Source: UBA7672 sp040398425 (GTDB taxonomy: Bacteria > Pseudomonadota > Alphaproteobacteria > Caulobacterales > Hyphomonadaceae). From it: 64,000 bases of DNA. Both the position numbers and the translations under genes were made by a program. The stretch lies in assembly GCA_040398425.1 (NCBI GenBank), contig JBBATZ010000008.1:25801-89800 (forward strand), in the 5' to 3' direction. Under the pieces are notes generated by a model. It had not been told where the DNA came from and made no database searches. It saw nothing but the letters and a program-made list of their open reading frames with translations. Each line of letters opens with the position of its first letter. The first letter of the stretch is position 1. Shown piece by piece: positions 27,779 to 36,619 of this stretch.

Positions 27779-28606
27779 CTACTCCGTGCCTTCCATTTCG
27801 GCGGCCTGGCGGTGCAGGCGGGCGATGCGGCGTTCCGTGGGCGGGTGCGAAGCGGAGGCTGTACGACGCGGGCCCTGCAGCGGATCGATGACAAAGGCGT
27901 GGGCCGTCGCAGGCGAACGCTCGGCAAGCGGGTTGAGCAGCGAGGTGGTGTGACGCTCGAGCTTGAGCAGGGCGTTGGCGAGGTTGACCGGGGCGCCGCA
28001 GATATCACCAGCCATCTTGTCGGCGGCGTATTCGCGGGCGTGGCTCTGACCGATACGGGCGACGAGACCGGCGACAATCCTGGAAACGCGTTTGCGCTGG
28101 CCGAGAGGATAGGCGATCGAACCGAGAATGGTCGTCAGCACAGCCGCGAGTGCCGAGCAGATGCCCATGGCGAGCGCATCCCCACGCTTCACGTGAGCAA
28201 GCTCGTGCGCCACCACGGCCGATACCTCTGCACGGGACAGGGTCTTGAGCAGGCCGTCGGTGACGGCGATGGAGGCGTGATTGGTGTCACGGCCGGCCAC
28301 GAAGGCGTTCGGCTGGAAGGCATCAATGATGTAGGTGCGCGGGCGCGGCATGTTGGCGCGCATGGCGAGCCTGTCGCAGTCGGCGACGAAGGCGCGGATC
28401 ATCGGCGAGGCATCATCCGAGCTGACCTCGCGGGCGTTGTGGAGTTTGAGGACGATCTTCTCGGCGTACCAGAAGACCAGCAGATGAAAGGAAAGCGCGA
28501 TCACGGTCCCGACCAGGGCGCCATCGCGTCCAGCCATCCACCATCCCACCCCCGCGAAAGCGAGGTGGATCAGCAGCATCAGTCCGGCGGCCTTGAAATA
28601 GCTCAT
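27779..28606 (-). CDS. htpX: M48 family zinc metalloprotease HtpX
   Basis: 275 residues. Two N-terminal transmembrane helices, then the M48 domain with VVAHELAHVKRGD (HExxH, near residue 130) and a third zinc ligand Glu in HAREYAADKMAG. It is an inner-membrane protease for misfolded membrane proteins. ATG 28606 gives MSYFKAAGLM, the usual start. It is divergent from the DUF1674 gene with 101 bases between the starts. Confidence 0.93.
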   Translation of the reverse strand: MSYFKAAGLMLLIHLAFAGVGWWMAGRDGALVGTVIALSFHLLVFWYAEKIVLKLHNAREVSSDDASPMIRAFVADCDRLAMRANMPRPRTYIIDAFQPNAFVAGRDTNHASIAVTDGLLKTLSRAEVSAVVAHELAHVKRGDALAMGICSALAAVLTTILGSIAYPLGQRKRVSRIVAGLVARIGQSHAREYAADKMAGDICGAPVNLANALLKLERHTTSLLNPLAERSPATAHAFVIDPLQGPRRTASASHPPTERRIARLHRQAAEMEGTE

Positions 28607-28707
28607 TGAAGCTCTCTCACGCGAATGGACCCTCCAACATGGGAAGGTTGATCGGTATGGTTTAGACTTCCTTTCCAAACCGGAAAAAATTGGTGAACGT
28701 GACAGCC

Positions 28708-28974
28708 ATGAGCGATGAAAACCCGCAGTTGGACGCAGCACGTGTCCCGGAAGACTCTCTTTTGGATAACGCCGGGGAGAGCGCGGTTATTCCCGGGGCC
28801 GCGCCCGGAAAAGCGCTGAGCCCCGAGGCGGTGCGCGCCCTCCTCGAGGCTGAGGCGCGACGGCAGGCCGCGCCGGCCGCAGCCCTGCCCCCGGAAATCA
28901 ACGGCCGCCGCGAAGGCGAGGAACCCACCCGCTATGGCGACTGGGAGAAGAAAGGCCTGGCGATCGATTTCTGA
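28708..28974 (+). CDS. DUF1674 protein, succinate dehydrogenase assembly factor 4-like
   Basis: 88 residues. The C-terminal block EINGRREGEEPTRYGDWEKK followed by GLAIDF is the signature of the DUF1674/SDHAF4 family, which binds the flavinylated SDH subunit and promotes assembly. The N-terminal half is disordered and Ala/Glu-rich. The ATG is at 28708; a TTG at 28690 in the same frame is less likely. No sdh genes are in the window, so the role is inferred from the family. Confidence 0.88.
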   Translation: MSDENPQLDAARVPEDSLLDNAGESAVIPGAAPGKALSPEAVRALLEAEARRQAAPAAALPPEINGRREGEEPTRYGDWEKKGLAIDF

Positions 28975-29022
28975 GGCGCCAGGCTGAGTTAACCGCGGCA
29001 CGGACGCTGCACGGAGCCCGCC

Positions 29023-29433
29023 ATGATCAAGTTCGTTCCCCTTCTTGCCGCTAGTGTGCTCGCCGCCTCCGTGGCGACGCCCGCCTTCGCCGATGGCCGC
29101 AACAAGCGTCCGCCTGTGACCGCCAAGGCCCCGCCGCCGCTCACGATTCCGCCGACACCGCCCCCGGCTCCCCCGGTCGCCCCCCCTCAGATGCCCATCA
29201 AAATGGTTCCGCCATCGATCACCCTGCCGTCCGATTTTGGGTCAGGCGGCGTCGGAATCGACATCAATGGCGGTTCCGGCAGCGGCGGACGCGTGTTCGT
29301 TATCTCCAGCGCTTCATCCTCTGCCCGCTCTTACGCTTCGGCGACGGCAGTCGCCTACGCCAGCGCCACCGCGATCTCGTTTGGCGGCGGCAAGGGCGGC
29401 GGCGGTGGTGGACACGGCTGCGGCTGCAAGTAG
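29023..29433 (+). CDS. Secreted low-complexity protein (Pro-rich, Ser/Ala-repeat, Gly-rich, Cys tail)
   Basis: 136 residues with a clear signal peptide (cut near AFAD, residue 24). The rest is low-complexity: Pro-rich 30-64, Gly/Ser-rich 73-90, a YASATA repeat at 104-109 and 112-117, poly-Gly 121-130, and a C-terminal HGCGCK. I do not recognise the family. It could be a surface or matrix protein, an amyloid-like strand former, or a metal/thiol binder. It converges on gshB, 24 bases away. A TTAAC element lies about 35 bases before the ATG. Confidence 0.75.
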   Translation: MIKFVPLLAASVLAASVATPAFADGRNKRPPVTAKAPPPLTIPPTPPPAPPVAPPQMPIKMVPPSITLPSDFGSGGVGIDINGGSGSGGRVFVISSASSSARSYASATAVAYASATAISFGGGKGGGGGGHGCGCK

Positions 29434-29457
29434 GCCACGGAACGCAGGGCGCCGTAC

Positions 29458-30402
29458 TTAACGGAGCCTGGTCTCGACCGCGTCCCACATCAAGGCGACG
29501 GCATCGACACCCGAGAGACGTTTCAGCGCGCGCGCCCCGGTCGGAGATGTGACGTTGATCTCTGTCATCATGCCGCCGATAACGTCGATGCCGACGAACA
29601 GAAGGCCGCGCGCCTTCAGCTCCGGCCCGATCCGCGCGCATATTTCACGCTCACGCGGGCTGAGTTCGGTTGCTTCTGCCGTGCCGCCAACCACGAGGTT
29701 GGAGCGTATCGCCCCGACGGGCGGGCGCCGGTTGATCGCGCCGACCGGCGCGCCATCGATGATCAGGATACGCTTGTCGCCATCGCTCACCGCCGGAAGG
29801 AAGGCCTGCGCGATAAAGGGCTCGGGGACCATCTTGTTGAACAGCTCGACGATGGCTTCGAGATTGCCGTCATCGCGGCCTAGCTTCAGTACGCCTGAGC
29901 CGCCATGCCCATGCAGCGGCTTGAGCACGATATCGCCATGGCGCGCACGAAACTCCTGCACACGCTGGACGTCGCGCGTGATCAGCGTCGGCGGCTGCAG
30001 GTCGGGAAACATCAGCGGCAGGACTTTTTCCGGCGATGAACGCACGCCCGCAGGATCGTTCACCACCAGGGTCTCGGGCGTCACCAATTCGAGCAGATGC
30101 GCGGCTGTGATGTAGCCTATGTGAAAAGGTGGATCCTGCCGCATCAGGACGACGTCTGTATCCCGGCGCAGGTCGAGACGCACCGCGTCGCCGATCTCCG
30201 CATGGGGCGTGCTTCCTGGAAACACCTTCGCGGGCCGCGCCGAGGCGAACACGTCGCCACTGTTGTAGCAGAGATCACCCACGCCATACACCCACACGGC
30301 GTGGCCCCGGCGTTGCGCTTCCTCGATCATCATGAAGGTCGAATCGCCAGCCGGATTAACGGCCTCAAGCGGGTCCATCTGGACAGCGATGCGCAGCGAC
30401 AT
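29458..30402 (-). CDS. gshB: Glutathione synthetase
   Basis: A 314-residue ATP-grasp enzyme that joins gamma-glutamylcysteine and glycine. The N-terminus is SLRIAVQMDPLEAVNPAGDS and MRQDPPFHIGYI follows. The glycine-rich loop is LKPLHGHGGSGV near residue 180, and metal-binding acidic and Asn residues are in GIDVIGGMMTEINVTSPTG. It is the last gene of a leftward rsmI-yraN-BON-gshB series, an order seen in many alphaproteobacteria. Confidence 0.96.
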   Translation of the reverse strand: MSLRIAVQMDPLEAVNPAGDSTFMMIEEAQRRGHAVWVYGVGDLCYNSGDVFASARPAKVFPGSTPHAEIGDAVRLDLRRDTDVVLMRQDPPFHIGYITAAHLLELVTPETLVVNDPAGVRSSPEKVLPLMFPDLQPPTLITRDVQRVQEFRARHGDIVLKPLHGHGGSGVLKLGRDDGNLEAIVELFNKMVPEPFIAQAFLPAVSDGDKRILIIDGAPVGAINRRPPVGAIRSNLVVGGTAEATELSPREREICARIGPELKARGLLFVGIDVIGGMMTEINVTSPTGARALKRLSGVDAVALMWDAVETRLR

Positions 30403-30489
30403 GGGAAGGCTCCAGCGAACTCTTCCCTAACTAGGCGCCCGGACAGGCTCTAGCAATGCGGCTGGCCAACGAATACGCGGCGACCGGCT

Positions 30490-31275
30490 CTAAAGCGGCG
30501 GCAGGGGCGAGCTTTGCAGACCCGAAGTATTGCCATTGGAGCCCGGCGGCGGCGCGGCCCCCGGCGCATAGGGGTCGCCATAAGTGCTGCGCGTTGACGG
30601 CTGGTTCTGCGGCGGCACAATCGGCGCAGGCGTCGCAGCCGTCGGTGCGATTCTGATGGCGCCTTGCGTCGTATCCAGCGGCACGGGCTGGCCCTGGCTG
30701 TTCACGTTTGGCGCTGCGGCGAGGCTGATATCTGGCGGGGGCGAGCCGCGCTCGCGCATCTTCACATAGGAGACCACGCGTTTGACGCCGGAGACCACAC
30801 TGGCGTGCTCGGCTGCACGGCGCAGCTCGTCCTCGGTGCGGGCGAGGCCCAGCAGATAGACAACGCCGGAATGGACCTGGATGTTGAAGTTCGCGCCCTT
30901 GATATCGTTGTCAGCTATCAGGCGCGCCCGAATCTGCTCGGTGATCCAAGTATCGTTGAGGTCGCGGCCCAGATCCCAGTATTCGATCTGCAGCTCGTTG
31001 GCGACTTCGTCGATCGCGTTGGTGGTCCACGCGATGCGCTCGGCCTCCTTGCGGTCCGCCTCGTTCGCCACGCGTCCCGACAGCAGGACAAAGCGATCGA
31101 CCGCCGCGACATCAACCTCCATGAAGCGGCCATTGAGGCCGGCGCCCAGAAGGCGCGTCTTGATCTCCGTCGCCGCGCTGCCATCGTCCAGCGACTCGCC
31201 CAGCGTGCGATCGGACAGGCAGCCGCCCAGAAGCGGAGCGGCAAGCAGGAGGCAGGCGAGAACGCGCGCAGTCAT
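30490..31275 (-). CDS. BON-domain lipoprotein
   Basis: 261 residues. Signal peptide with lipobox LLGGC at about residue 19, then two BON domains (about 35-100 and 110-175; DVAAVDRFVLLSGRVANEAD and NIQVHSGVVYLLGLARTEDE are the matching cores), and a disordered Pro/Ser-rich tail from about residue 185. Its size and domains resemble DolP/OsmY-type envelope proteins that bind anionic phospholipid. It sits between yraN and gshB. Confidence 0.88.
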   Translation of the reverse strand: MTARVLACLLLAAPLLGGCLSDRTLGESLDDGSAATEIKTRLLGAGLNGRFMEVDVAAVDRFVLLSGRVANEADRKEAERIAWTTNAIDEVANELQIEYWDLGRDLNDTWITEQIRARLIADNDIKGANFNIQVHSGVVYLLGLARTEDELRRAAEHASVVSGVKRVVSYVKMRERGSPPPDISLAAAPNVNSQGQPVPLDTTQGAIRIAPTAATPAPIVPPQNQPSTRSTYGDPYAPGAAPPPGSNGNTSGLQSSPLPPL

Positions 31276-31416
31276 GGTGGCTCCGTGGTCCAGCATCAGT
31301 AAGTCCAGATTCAGTCAGTCCGGCTCAAGCGAGTCTGGCCTCTACCCGCCTCATGCGGCGAATTTCAGGCGCAGGTGAACTCTTCTACACATTGGGTTTG
31401 GCGAATGTGAACAGGC

Positions 31417-31782
31417 TCAGCTCTGCGCCCGCCAGGCATCGCGCATGTGGCGCGGTAACCGCCCGGGCGCCAGCAGAACCGCATCGAATCGCCAAACCAG
31501 GTCCTGTAGTCCCCTCCGGCGCGAGGCCCACTGGTTCGCCGCTTCCTCCAGTCGGGTGCGCAGTTGTGGCACCAGCGCCTGCGTCCGTCGCGATTTGACC
31601 TCGGCGAACACCCTGAAACGGCCCTTGCGCGCAAGGAGGTCGATCTCGGAGGCCGCCATGCGGGCGCGACGGTCGGGAATGCGATAGCCCTTCAGCTGAA
31701 GCCACAGCGCGGCCGCCGTCTCGGCGCGTCGCCCCGCCTGCTCGCGCAGCCGCCTCTGCCTGCCGCCATCAGCCCTTTTCAT
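31417..31782 (-). CDS. yraN: YraN family (UPF0102) endonuclease-like protein
   Basis: 121 residues. The nuclease-fold core is ASEIDLLARKGRFRVFAEVKSR (Glu, Asp, then E-V-K), with an upstream RRAETAAALWLQLKGYRI. The family resembles Holliday-junction resolvases, but activity is unproven. ATG 31782 overlaps the 3' end of rsmI by 14 bases. The rsmI/lpoA/yraN association is widely conserved. Confidence 0.9.
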   Translation of the reverse strand: MKRADGGRQRRLREQAGRRAETAAALWLQLKGYRIPDRRARMAASEIDLLARKGRFRVFAEVKSRRTQALVPQLRTRLEEAANQWASRRRGLQDLVWRFDAVLLAPGRLPRHMRDAWRAQS

Positions 31783-32761
31783 CTTCGGACGACTCGCGCA
31801 GCTGCAGCGCACGTTCATAGACATCCCGCCGCTTCATCCCGAAGCGCTCGGCGATCTCGGCCGCGATCTCCTTGATGTGGCGCTCCTCCCCGGCGGCCAG
31901 GATCGCCGCATCCAGCGCATCGCCATCCGGCGCCTCGACGCCTTCGCCCGGACCGACCAGCACGACGATCTCCCCACGCGGCGGACCCGCTTCGGCATAG
32001 TGCACCGCCAGTTCGGCGAGCGCGCCGCGTCGCAGCTCCTCGAACTTCTTGGTCAGCTCGCGCGCAACCACTGCATCTCGGGCGCCCAGCGTCTCCGACA
32101 TATCGCTCAGGCTGGCGACCAGCCGCGACGGGCCCTCGAAGAAAATCAGCGTGCCGGCAATCGGTTTGAGCTCGGTGAGAAACCTGCGCCGCGCGGCAGA
32201 TTTCGGCGGCGGAAAGCCCGCAAAGGTGAATCTGTCCGTAGGCAATCCCGAGCTCGCCAGCGCGGCCAGTGGCGCGGACGCCCCCGGGATCGCAATGACA
32301 TTGATCCCCTGCTCAGCGGCCTCGCGCACGAACTTGAACCCCGGATCGGAGACCAGCGGGGTCCCTGCGTCGGAAATCAGCGCGATGCGCGCCCCGCCTT
32401 GCAATTCGTTAAGCAGGCCCGGGCGCGCATGGGCGCCGTTATGGTCATGATATGGCCGCACTCGCGCTGACACTCCGAAGGCGGAAAGCAGCTTGCCGGC
32501 CACCCGCGTATCCTCAGCGCAAACGACGTCACATGACGCCAGAATGTCGAGGGCCCGCAAGGTGATGTCTCGCAGGTTGCCGATCGGAGTCGAAACAACG
32601 TAGAGCCCGGGTGCCAGGTCCGGATCGATCCTGAACAGGCGGGTTGCAGCGGCTTCGGCCAATGCGGGCTCGGCTTGCCGGGAATCCTCGCCAGCACTAG
32701 GGTCCGAGCCATCTTGGGCCGGGTCCAACGCCGCATCCTCAGGAGGGGTCGCGCATGTCAT
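31769..32761 (-). CDS. rsmI: 16S rRNA (cytidine(1402)-2'-O)-methyltransferase RsmI
   Basis: About 330 residues. The SAM-dependent tetrapyrrole-methylase fold starts with GLYVVSTPIGNLRDITLRAL near residue 52. AEDTRVAGKLL, ISDAGTPLVSDPG and IPGASAPLAALASSGLPTDRF follow. It methylates C1402 in the ribosomal P site. The start is uncertain: ATG 32761 gives an unusually long disordered N-extension and lies only 4 bases from the divergent lpoA-like ATG (32755). No ATG or GTG lies closer to the domain. Confidence 0.93.
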   Translation of the reverse strand: MTCATPPEDAALDPAQDGSDPSAGEDSRQAEPALAEAAATRLFRIDPDLAPGLYVVSTPIGNLRDITLRALDILASCDVVCAEDTRVAGKLLSAFGVSARVRPYHDHNGAHARPGLLNELQGGARIALISDAGTPLVSDPGFKFVREAAEQGINVIAIPGASAPLAALASSGLPTDRFTFAGFPPPKSAARRRFLTELKPIAGTLIFFEGPSRLVASLSDMSETLGARDAVVARELTKKFEELRRGALAELAVHYAEAGPPRGEIVVLVGPGEGVEAPDGDALDAAILAAGEERHIKEIAAEIAERFGMKRRDVYERALQLRESSEDEKG

Positions 32762-34044
32762 CGAGAACTCGGGTCCGTTTGCTTGCGACGGCATCCGCCG
32801 TGATGTTCGCCGCCCTCGGCGCCTGCACCAGCGGCCCGGTGCGGCCGACCACGCCGCTATCTAGCAACGATATGCGTCCCGATCCAAGCCGTCCGCAGGG
32901 GCCGCCACCATCGCAGGCCGTAAGCGACGTCTATGCGGAAAGCCGCAATGCTTACATTCCGCGCCACCTCGCCGGCGCGCAGCAGGCCGAACTCAAGCGC
33001 CTTGCGGTGCTGCTGCCTTTCTCCTCCACCAACGCCGAAGTGAAGAAGCAGAGCGAAGGCATCTATAACGCGATACAGATGGCGCTTTTCCAGGTCGGCG
33101 CGCGTGACATCGTGCTGATGCGCCGCGATGCAACCAGCGCTGATGCGCGCGTGATCTCCGGCATCGCAGAAGACGCGATCCGCGATGGCGCCCTCGCCGT
33201 CATTGGTCCCGTATTCGCCCAACAGGTCGCCCCCGTCGCCGCCAAGGCTGCAGAAGTGCACGCGCCTGTCTTTGCGTTCTCGACCGATCTCTCCGCCATC
33301 GGCCAGGGCGCCTATCTCGTCTCGCTGACACCGTACTCGGAGGTCGAGCGCATCGTCGACTGGGCGACCAAGGATGGCGTCACGCGCTTCGCCATGCTGG
33401 GCCCGAACAACGCCAACAGCCGCACGATCGAAGCAGCCCTGCGGCAGGCGGCGACCGAACGGGGCGCCACCGTCGTCGGCGCCGAATACTATCAGCCCGG
33501 CAATTCCTCGCCGCAGGCCGAAGCGCGCCGGGTCGCATCCCTGGTCGAGGCCGAGAACCGCATCTACCGCAACAAGGTCGCCGTGCTGATTCCGGAGTCA
33601 GGCGTGCAGCTGCGCTCGGTCGGCGCCCTGCTCCGCGCCATCGCCAACGTCACGCCAAAGGAAGTGCGCTTCCTCGGCACCGGCCAGTGGAATGACGCCG
33701 ATGTCTGGCGCGAGCCAGGCCTCTATGGCGGCGCTTTCCCGGCGCCAGATGCAGCCGCCGTCGCCGACTTCGAGAAGCGCTATCAGGCGATCTATGGCGA
33801 AGCCCCGCCGAAGCTTGCGAGCTTCGGCTATGACGCCGGCGCGCTCGCGGCAACGCTGGCTGGCGCGAACAGCCTGGATGCTGCGATGGTGCAGCGGTCT
33901 CAGGGTTGGAGCGGCGTCAACGGCCTGTTCCGCTTCCTGCCCGACGGCAGCGCCGAACGCGCGCTCTCGGTGATGCAACTGCAGACACAGGGCGGCGTGA
34001 AGACTGTGTCGCCCGCGTTGCAGACATTTGGCCCGGGAAGCTAG
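32755..34044 (+). CDS. Penicillin-binding protein activator, LpoA-like lipoprotein
   Basis: 429 residues. Signal peptide with lipobox ALGAC, a disordered linker to about residue 75, then a type I periplasmic-binding fold: LAVLLPFSSTNAEVKKQSEG, AVIGPVFAQQVAPVAAKAAE and AFSTDLSAIGQGAYL. It corresponds to the substrate-binding-like domain of LpoA, expected to stimulate peptidoglycan synthases from the outer membrane. AGGAGG at 32741-32746 supports ATG 32755. Its stop shares CTAG with convergent hemW. Confidence 0.88.
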   Translation: MSSRTRVRLLATASAVMFAALGACTSGPVRPTTPLSSNDMRPDPSRPQGPPPSQAVSDVYAESRNAYIPRHLAGAQQAELKRLAVLLPFSSTNAEVKKQSEGIYNAIQMALFQVGARDIVLMRRDATSADARVISGIAEDAIRDGALAVIGPVFAQQVAPVAAKAAEVHAPVFAFSTDLSAIGQGAYLVSLTPYSEVERIVDWATKDGVTRFAMLGPNNANSRTIEAALRQAATERGATVVGAEYYQPGNSSPQAEARRVASLVEAENRIYRNKVAVLIPESGVQLRSVGALLRAIANVTPKEVRFLGTGQWNDADVWREPGLYGGAFPAPDAAAVADFEKRYQAIYGEAPPKLASFGYDAGALAATLAGANSLDAAMVQRSQGWSGVNGLFRFLPDGSAERALSVMQLQTQGGVKTVSPALQTFGPGS

Positions 34045-35189
34045 GGCGAGATTTCTGTCGCGATCCTGTCGGCCAACAGGCGTCCGCCTGCTGTCAGCGC
34101 GACGCGATCGGCGGACAAATGCAACAGCCGGTCCGCTGCAAGCTCGGCGACGCGCGCAGCATTCAGGTTCAGCCCAAGCTCTGTAACATCGGTCTGCGCC
34201 AAACCTTCCACGACCCGCAGCCCCATCGCGACGCGTTCGCGCGCCAGCGCCAGCGCGTCAAGCTTCTCCGCCGAAGCCCAGCCAACGCCGTGCGACTTCA
34301 CCTGATTGAGATAGACGCCGGGATTGTCGGCTGCCTCGATCGCAAGCCTTTCGCCATCCGCAGTCAGTCGCCCATGAGCGCCGGGTCCCACGGCAACCCA
34401 GTCGCCCGATGACCAGTAGATGCGGTTGTGCACGGATTGGTGCTCATGTCCGCGCGCATGGTTGGAAATCTCGTAGCCGTCATACCCGGCCGCCAACGTA
34501 AGTTCCTGCGTGATCTCGTACAGTTCAGCCGCGACCTCGTCCGCGAGCGGCGCCCATGCCTTGCGCTGCACCGCATAGGCAAAGGCCGCGCCAGGTTCGA
34601 TGGTAAGTTCGTAGAGCGACAGGTGATCCGCGCCAAGCGACAGCGCGCGCGAGAGCTCTTCCCGCCAGCCCACAAGCCCCTCCTCCGGCAGCGCGTAGAT
34701 CATGTCGATCGAGATCGAACGGAACCTGCCGCGCGCCTCCTCCAGCGCCACCAGGGCATCAACGGATGAATGCGTGCGACCGAGAAATTTCAGCCGCGTA
34801 TCATCAAGCGACTGCAACCCAAGCGAGAGCCGATTAACGCCAGCAGCAGCAAAGTCCGCAAACCGCACCTGGTCGTCAGGATTGGCCTCCAGCGTGATTT
34901 CAGCGCCGGGCTTCAGCCCCCACAACCGGTCTACCTCTTCGATCACGCCCGCAACCTGCGCTCCCGTCATCAGCGACGGCGTGCCGCCGCCGAGAAAGAG
35001 CGAGTCGATCGCGCGCTCGCCTGTCCGCTCACGCCAGCCGCGCAGGTCTGCGATTATCGCCTGATACAAGGGATCGGTGTCACGCGCCTTCGCGGCGTAG
35101 ACGTTGAAATCGCAATACGGGCAAATCCGCGCGCAATACGGCCAGTGCATGTAGACGCCGAAGCCGCGCGCGGGATTGAATACCATCAT
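34041..35189 (-). CDS. hemW: Radical SAM haem chaperone HemW
   Basis: 382 residues. The cluster motif is CARICPYCDFNVYAAK near residue 19. FLGGGTPSLM and LEANPDD follow, then LSLGLQSLDDTRLKFLGRTHS and the C-terminal HemN-like domain. HemW delivers haem to respiratory proteins; a coproporphyrinogen oxidase activity is not expected. ATG 35186, one codon later, is equally good. A decayed regulator remnant separates it from rdgB. Confidence 0.93.
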   Translation of the reverse strand: MMVFNPARGFGVYMHWPYCARICPYCDFNVYAAKARDTDPLYQAIIADLRGWRERTGERAIDSLFLGGGTPSLMTGAQVAGVIEEVDRLWGLKPGAEITLEANPDDQVRFADFAAAGVNRLSLGLQSLDDTRLKFLGRTHSSVDALVALEEARGRFRSISIDMIYALPEEGLVGWREELSRALSLGADHLSLYELTIEPGAAFAYAVQRKAWAPLADEVAAELYEITQELTLAAGYDGYEISNHARGHEHQSVHNRIYWSSGDWVAVGPGAHGRLTADGERLAIEAADNPGVYLNQVKSHGVGWASAEKLDALALARERVAMGLRVVEGLAQTDVTELGLNLNAARVAELAADRLLHLSADRVALTAGGRLLADRIATEISP

Positions 35190-35223
35190 GGCGAAGACGC
35201 GTGGCGCGAAACCAGCTTATGCG

Positions 35224-35678
35224 TCAAGTTTTCGCTTGCGGGCTTTCGGGCTGCGTGAAGACGATGCGCGCGTCGATCTGGATCTCGCCGCCATCGCTCT
35301 GGATGATGTTGCGGCAGGTCGCCAGCCCGATGCCCATCCCGTCCCCCGCGACATGAACGCCGCGCGCCAGCGGGTTGAACGCCACCGCCGCAGGATCCGG
35401 GTCGACATTCTTCTGCAGGGCGGAGCCCGAACACATCACGACGGGTACGGATTGCCCTCCCCGCGTAGCAAGGACAGCACAGCGAAGCCGTCGACGCCGG
35501 GCCTCTTCACGTCCAGCACTACAAGATCGGACTTCTCCGTGCGGATGCGCTCGACGGCATTCACGGATCGCAACTCGCTGGCCACGGTCACGCCGCCATG
35601 CGCCGTGAAGGCCAGGGTGATGAATTCGAGGCAGCGCGGATTGTCATCGGCGATCAGCACATTTGCGAGTTTCGCCAT
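35224..35678 (-). pseudogene. Remnant of a response regulator fused to the tail of a histidine kinase
   Basis: From ATG 35678 the frame encodes most of a receiver domain: VLIADDNPRCLEFITLAF, then the phospho-Asp strand DLVVLDVKRPGVDGF. It stops after GEGNPYPS at 35436. The next frame resumes the receiver strand as VVMCSGSALQKNVD, which points to a single-base loss near 35445. The sequence then jumps to a kinase ATPase tail, DGMGIGLATCRNIIQSDGGE, and ends at 35224. Receiver helix 5 and the kinase body are missing. It looks like a deletion junction plus a frameshift. The shorter frames could still be translated, but no complete domain remains. Confidence 0.72.
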
Positions 35679-35762
35679 TTGCTTCCGCAGACCTTGCGCC
35701 AACTCCAGTGCCCGAAGCACAGGAGTGAATCCCAATCACGCGCGCGCGACTAACCAGAAGCG

Positions 35763-36383
35763 TCATTCGGTTAGGAATGACCTCAGCTTCGCGAACGCGA
35801 CGGCACGGTGACTCATGGCGTGCTTCTTCGCGGGATCCATCTCGCCGAATGTCTCGGTCTCACCCTCGGGAACAAAGATGGGATCGTAACCGAAACCAAG
35901 CTCGCCGCGCGGCGGGAACACCAGTTGCCCACGAATAACGCCCTCGAAGCTCTCGACGTGCCCGTCGGGCCAGGCCAGCGAGAGGACGCAGATGAAGCTC
36001 GCCCGCCTGTCGACTTCGCCGTCCTCGGTGGTCTCGAAGGTCAGCCCGTCCTCGACCTTCTGCATGGCGGCGCGGAAATCCTTCTCCGGGCCCGCCCAGC
36101 GCGCCGAATAGATACCCGGCGCCCCGGAGAGCCCGTCGCACGCCAGCCCGGAATCATCCGCCAGCGCCACCTCGCCCGAAGCCTTGGCGGCAGCGAAGGC
36201 TTTGAGCTCCGCATTGCCCCGGAATGTGGCCTCCGTCTCCTCGGGCTCGGGCAGGCCCAGCTCGCCTGCCGATACGGCCGCAAAGCCGATATCCGCCAGC
36301 AAGTCCGTCAGTTCCCGCACCTTCCCGGGGTTATGCGTCGCCGCAATCAGCCTGCCGGGAGCCGGTTTTCTGCGCTGGGTCAT
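35763..36383 (-). CDS. rdgB: XTP/dITP diphosphatase RdgB
   Basis: 206 residues. The substrate motif ATHNPGKVRELTDLL is at the N-terminus; DDSGLACDGLSGAPGIYSARWAG, FGYDPIFVPEGE and the C-terminal MSHRAVAFAKL follow. It removes non-canonical purine triphosphates such as XTP and dITP. ATG 36383 is chosen over an upstream ATG (36434) that adds an unsupported extension. In many relatives it directly follows rph; here rph lies 4.5 kb away. Confidence 0.94.
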   Translation of the reverse strand: MTQRRKPAPGRLIAATHNPGKVRELTDLLADIGFAAVSAGELGLPEPEETEATFRGNAELKAFAAAKASGEVALADDSGLACDGLSGAPGIYSARWAGPEKDFRAAMQKVEDGLTFETTEDGEVDRRASFICVLSLAWPDGHVESFEGVIRGQLVFPPRGELGFGYDPIFVPEGETETFGEMDPAKKHAMSHRAVAFAKLRSFLTE

Positions 36384-36619
36384 GGGCAGCTGCGTCCTTT
36401 CGTCGGGCCAATGGCCAAAGAGGTGGACGGCCATATTGTTTTTCGATATGGTCCGAACCCATCCCGCCAGACAAGCTGGCGCCTGGCAAGTTCAGTCTTG
36501 GTGATCTGGATAAGCCGGGGAAAAAGCTGTTGACCCCGTCCTACTGCGAGTCGGCAGGTCTGGTTCGGGAAAAAGGCCGCGATATCCGCGGCGCGGGTGT
36601 GATCGGAGCCCAGAGACTG

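Noticed and set aside
35390..35420. BamHI-, SalI- and PstI-like hexamers in polylinker order near the regulator remnant
   Set aside because: The codons fit the receiver-domain sequence (LQKNVD), so chance in GC-rich DNA is the simpler explanation than a cloning artefact.
36429..36454. CCATAT...ATATGG hairpin upstream of rdgB
   Set aside because: Short stem, no conserved context visible; could be chance, not listed as a feature.
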